8,198 nt of DNA from positions 1 to 8,198 of the forward strand of contig CAIXOY010000308.1 of the NCBI GenBank assembly GCA_903921135.1, in the 5' to 3' direction. Shown piece by piece: positions 7,637-8,198 of the stretch. How positions within the stretch are numbered: position 1 is the first letter of the stretch; each line of letters starts with the position of its first letter. The notes under the pieces are model-generated. The model worked only from the letters and a program-made list of their open reading frames with translations, made no database searches and was not told where the DNA came from. Source of the DNA: an uncultured Gammaproteobacteria bacterium. Lineage in GTDB: Bacteria > Pseudomonadota > Gammaproteobacteria > Pseudomonadales > UBA5518. Position numbers and translations under genes: made by a program.

Positions 7637-7670
7637 CTACGGCCCGGCGCTACGGCGCACCACGCGCACC
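7637..7670. repeat. Short direct repeats upstream of the efflux genes
   Basis: CTACGGC occurs at 7637-7643 and 7650-7656 (13-base period), and GCGCACC at 7655-7661 and 7664-7670 (9-base period). They may be regulator half-sites or simply GC-rich chance repeats. Confidence 0.25.
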
Positions 7671-7679
7671 GCAGCGCGG

Positions 7680-7693
7680 TTACCGGACGGTAA
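7680..7693. promoter_or_regulatory. 14-bp palindrome, possible operator for the efflux genes
   Basis: TTACCG-GA-CGGTAA: two perfect 6-bp inverted arms around a 2-base centre, starting two bases after the PrxQ stop and about 100 bases ahead of the adaptor ATG. A 2-base loop is too tight for a good terminator hairpin and no T-run follows, so a binding site for a dimeric regulator (for instance TetR or MarR type, common at RND operons) is the better guess. No regulator gene is in view. Confidence 0.35.
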
Positions 7694-7695
7694 TC

Positions 7696-8169
7696 TCAGC
7701 CGATGGATGCCAGCAGTGCGAGCACATCGGCGTGGTGCGTCTTGGTAGCGACCTTGTCCATGATGTGCTTCAACTTGCCGTCCTTGCCGATCACGAAGGT
7801 GCTGCGGAGTATGCCCGTCACCTCGCGCCCCATGAATTTCTTCTTGCCCCAGCAACCCCAGGCCTCTGCCACAGCATGGTCGGGATCCGACAACAGATCG
7901 AAATTGAGCGCATCCCGGTCGGCGAATTTGCGGAGCTTCGCCTCCTTGTCAGGGCTCACGCCAAGCGCCACGGCGCCGTGTTGCGCGAGTTCAGCCGCGT
8001 GGTCGCGCAGACCGCAGGCCTGCACCGTGCAGCCGGGCGTCATGGCCGCGGGGTAGAAATACAGTACGACGGCCTGCTTGCCCTTGAAGTCCTTCAGGCG
8101 GACGGCCTTGCCGTCCTGGTTGTTCAGTGTGAAGTCGGGCGCGAGGTTGCCGATCTTGGGGTGAGGCAT
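7696..8169 (-). CDS. bcp: Thioredoxin-dependent thiol peroxidase, PrxQ/BCP type peroxiredoxin
   Basis: Reduces hydrogen peroxide and organic hydroperoxides in the cytoplasm, recycled by thioredoxin. 157 residues, the normal size. N-terminal GNLAPDFTLNNQDGK and LKDFKGKQAVVLYFYP are typical. The active site MTPGCTVQAC holds Thr44, peroxidatic Cys47 and resolving Cys52 five residues later, the helix-2 arrangement of two-cysteine PrxQ enzymes. Arg122 in LRSTFVIGKDGKL is the conserved active-site arginine. Cys106 (WGCWGKKKF) is an extra cysteine of no known role. The usual KDDTPGC is AAMTPGC here, a variation also seen in other BCP proteins to my knowledge. The ATG at 8169 has a good GGAGA six bases upstream. 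Its promoter lies outside the window. It is read in the same direction as the efflux genes, but the 117-nt gap makes co-transcription uncertain. Confidence 0.96.
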   Translation of the reverse strand: MPHPKIGNLAPDFTLNNQDGKAVRLKDFKGKQAVVLYFYPAAMTPGCTVQACGLRDHAAELAQHGAVALGVSPDKEAKLRKFADRDALNFDLLSDPDHAVAEAWGCWGKKKFMGREVTGILRSTFVIGKDGKLKHIMDKVATKTHHADVLALLASIG

Positions 8170-8175
8170 GGCGGG

Positions 8176-8180
8176 TCTCC
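8176..8180 (-). promoter_or_regulatory. Shine-Dalgarno site of the PrxQ gene
   Basis: On the minus strand GGAGA lies six bases before the ATG at 8169, the best ribosome-binding match in the window. It supports that ATG as the true start. Confidence 0.7.
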
Positions 8181-8198
8181 TGCGGGCGGTGCCGCTCA

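Larger units (their letters stand above)
7578..7695 (-). other. Intergenic region between PrxQ and the efflux genes
   Basis: 118 bases without a gene, the only sizeable non-coding stretch. It should hold any separate promoter of the efflux genes. It contains a 14-bp palindrome just after the PrxQ stop and several short direct repeats. A -10-like TAGAAT (minus strand, 7639-7634; five of six consensus bases) sits 56 nt before the adaptor ATG, but no fitting -35 box is seen 16-18 nt ahead of it, so a sigma-70 promoter is not established. No T-rich terminator follows PrxQ. Confidence 0.5.

Noticed and set aside
7634..7639. TAGAAT as a firm -10 box for the efflux genes
   Set aside because: A good -10 match, but the hexamers 16-18 bases upstream do not resemble TTGACA, so I only mention it within the intergenic entry.
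7680..7693. Palindrome as intrinsic terminator of PrxQ
   Set aside because: The loop would be two bases, the stem only six, and no T-run follows on the minus strand.
6612..7748. 378-codon plus-strand frame opposite the adaptor gene
   Set aside because: Codon-aligned mirror of the adaptor, His/Arg-rich, no domain, and it runs through the intergenic region into the PrxQ gene.

Overview
The window is GC-rich, densely coding, Gram-negative DNA. An HAE-1-type RND pump with its periplasmic adaptor implies an outer membrane. Codon use, gene density and protein families suggest Pseudomonadota, perhaps a gammaproteobacterium, but the sequence does not fix the taxon. I see no rRNA, tRNA, CRISPR array, insertion sequence or phage gene. 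Six protein genes fill nearly the whole window.

Plus strand, left side (2-2261): the 3' two thirds of an aldehyde dehydrogenase resembling PuuC-type omega-aminoaldehyde dehydrogenases. After 19 nt comes a complete Rieske non-heme iron oxygenase large subunit of the kind that attacks quaternary amines (choline, carnitine, glycine betaine-like substrates). They look like one operon entering from the left. A plausible job is oxidative C-N or N-methyl cleavage of an amine followed by oxidation of the aldehyde released. The substrate is not readable, and no reductase is in view.

Minus strand, right side (8169-2258, read right to left): a PrxQ/BCP peroxiredoxin; a 117-nt intergenic stretch with a near-perfect palindrome and short repeats; an RND adaptor overlapping the RND inner-membrane pump by 4 nt (ATGA); and, 35 nt after the pump, a two-domain protein joining a peroxiredoxin-like domain without its peroxidatic cysteine to a 2-oxoglutarate/Fe(II) dioxygenase. 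Adaptor, pump and fusion protein probably form one transcript. No outer-membrane channel gene is in the window, so the pump presumably uses a TolC-like protein encoded elsewhere.

The two gene groups converge at 2258-2261, where a single CTAG serves as the stop codon of both the Rieske gene and the fusion gene. The least ordinary items are the fusion protein, its placement behind an efflux pump, the shared stop and the palindrome ahead of the efflux genes. I found no clear evidence of a wholly new system; the other genes are recognisable families with intact key residues.
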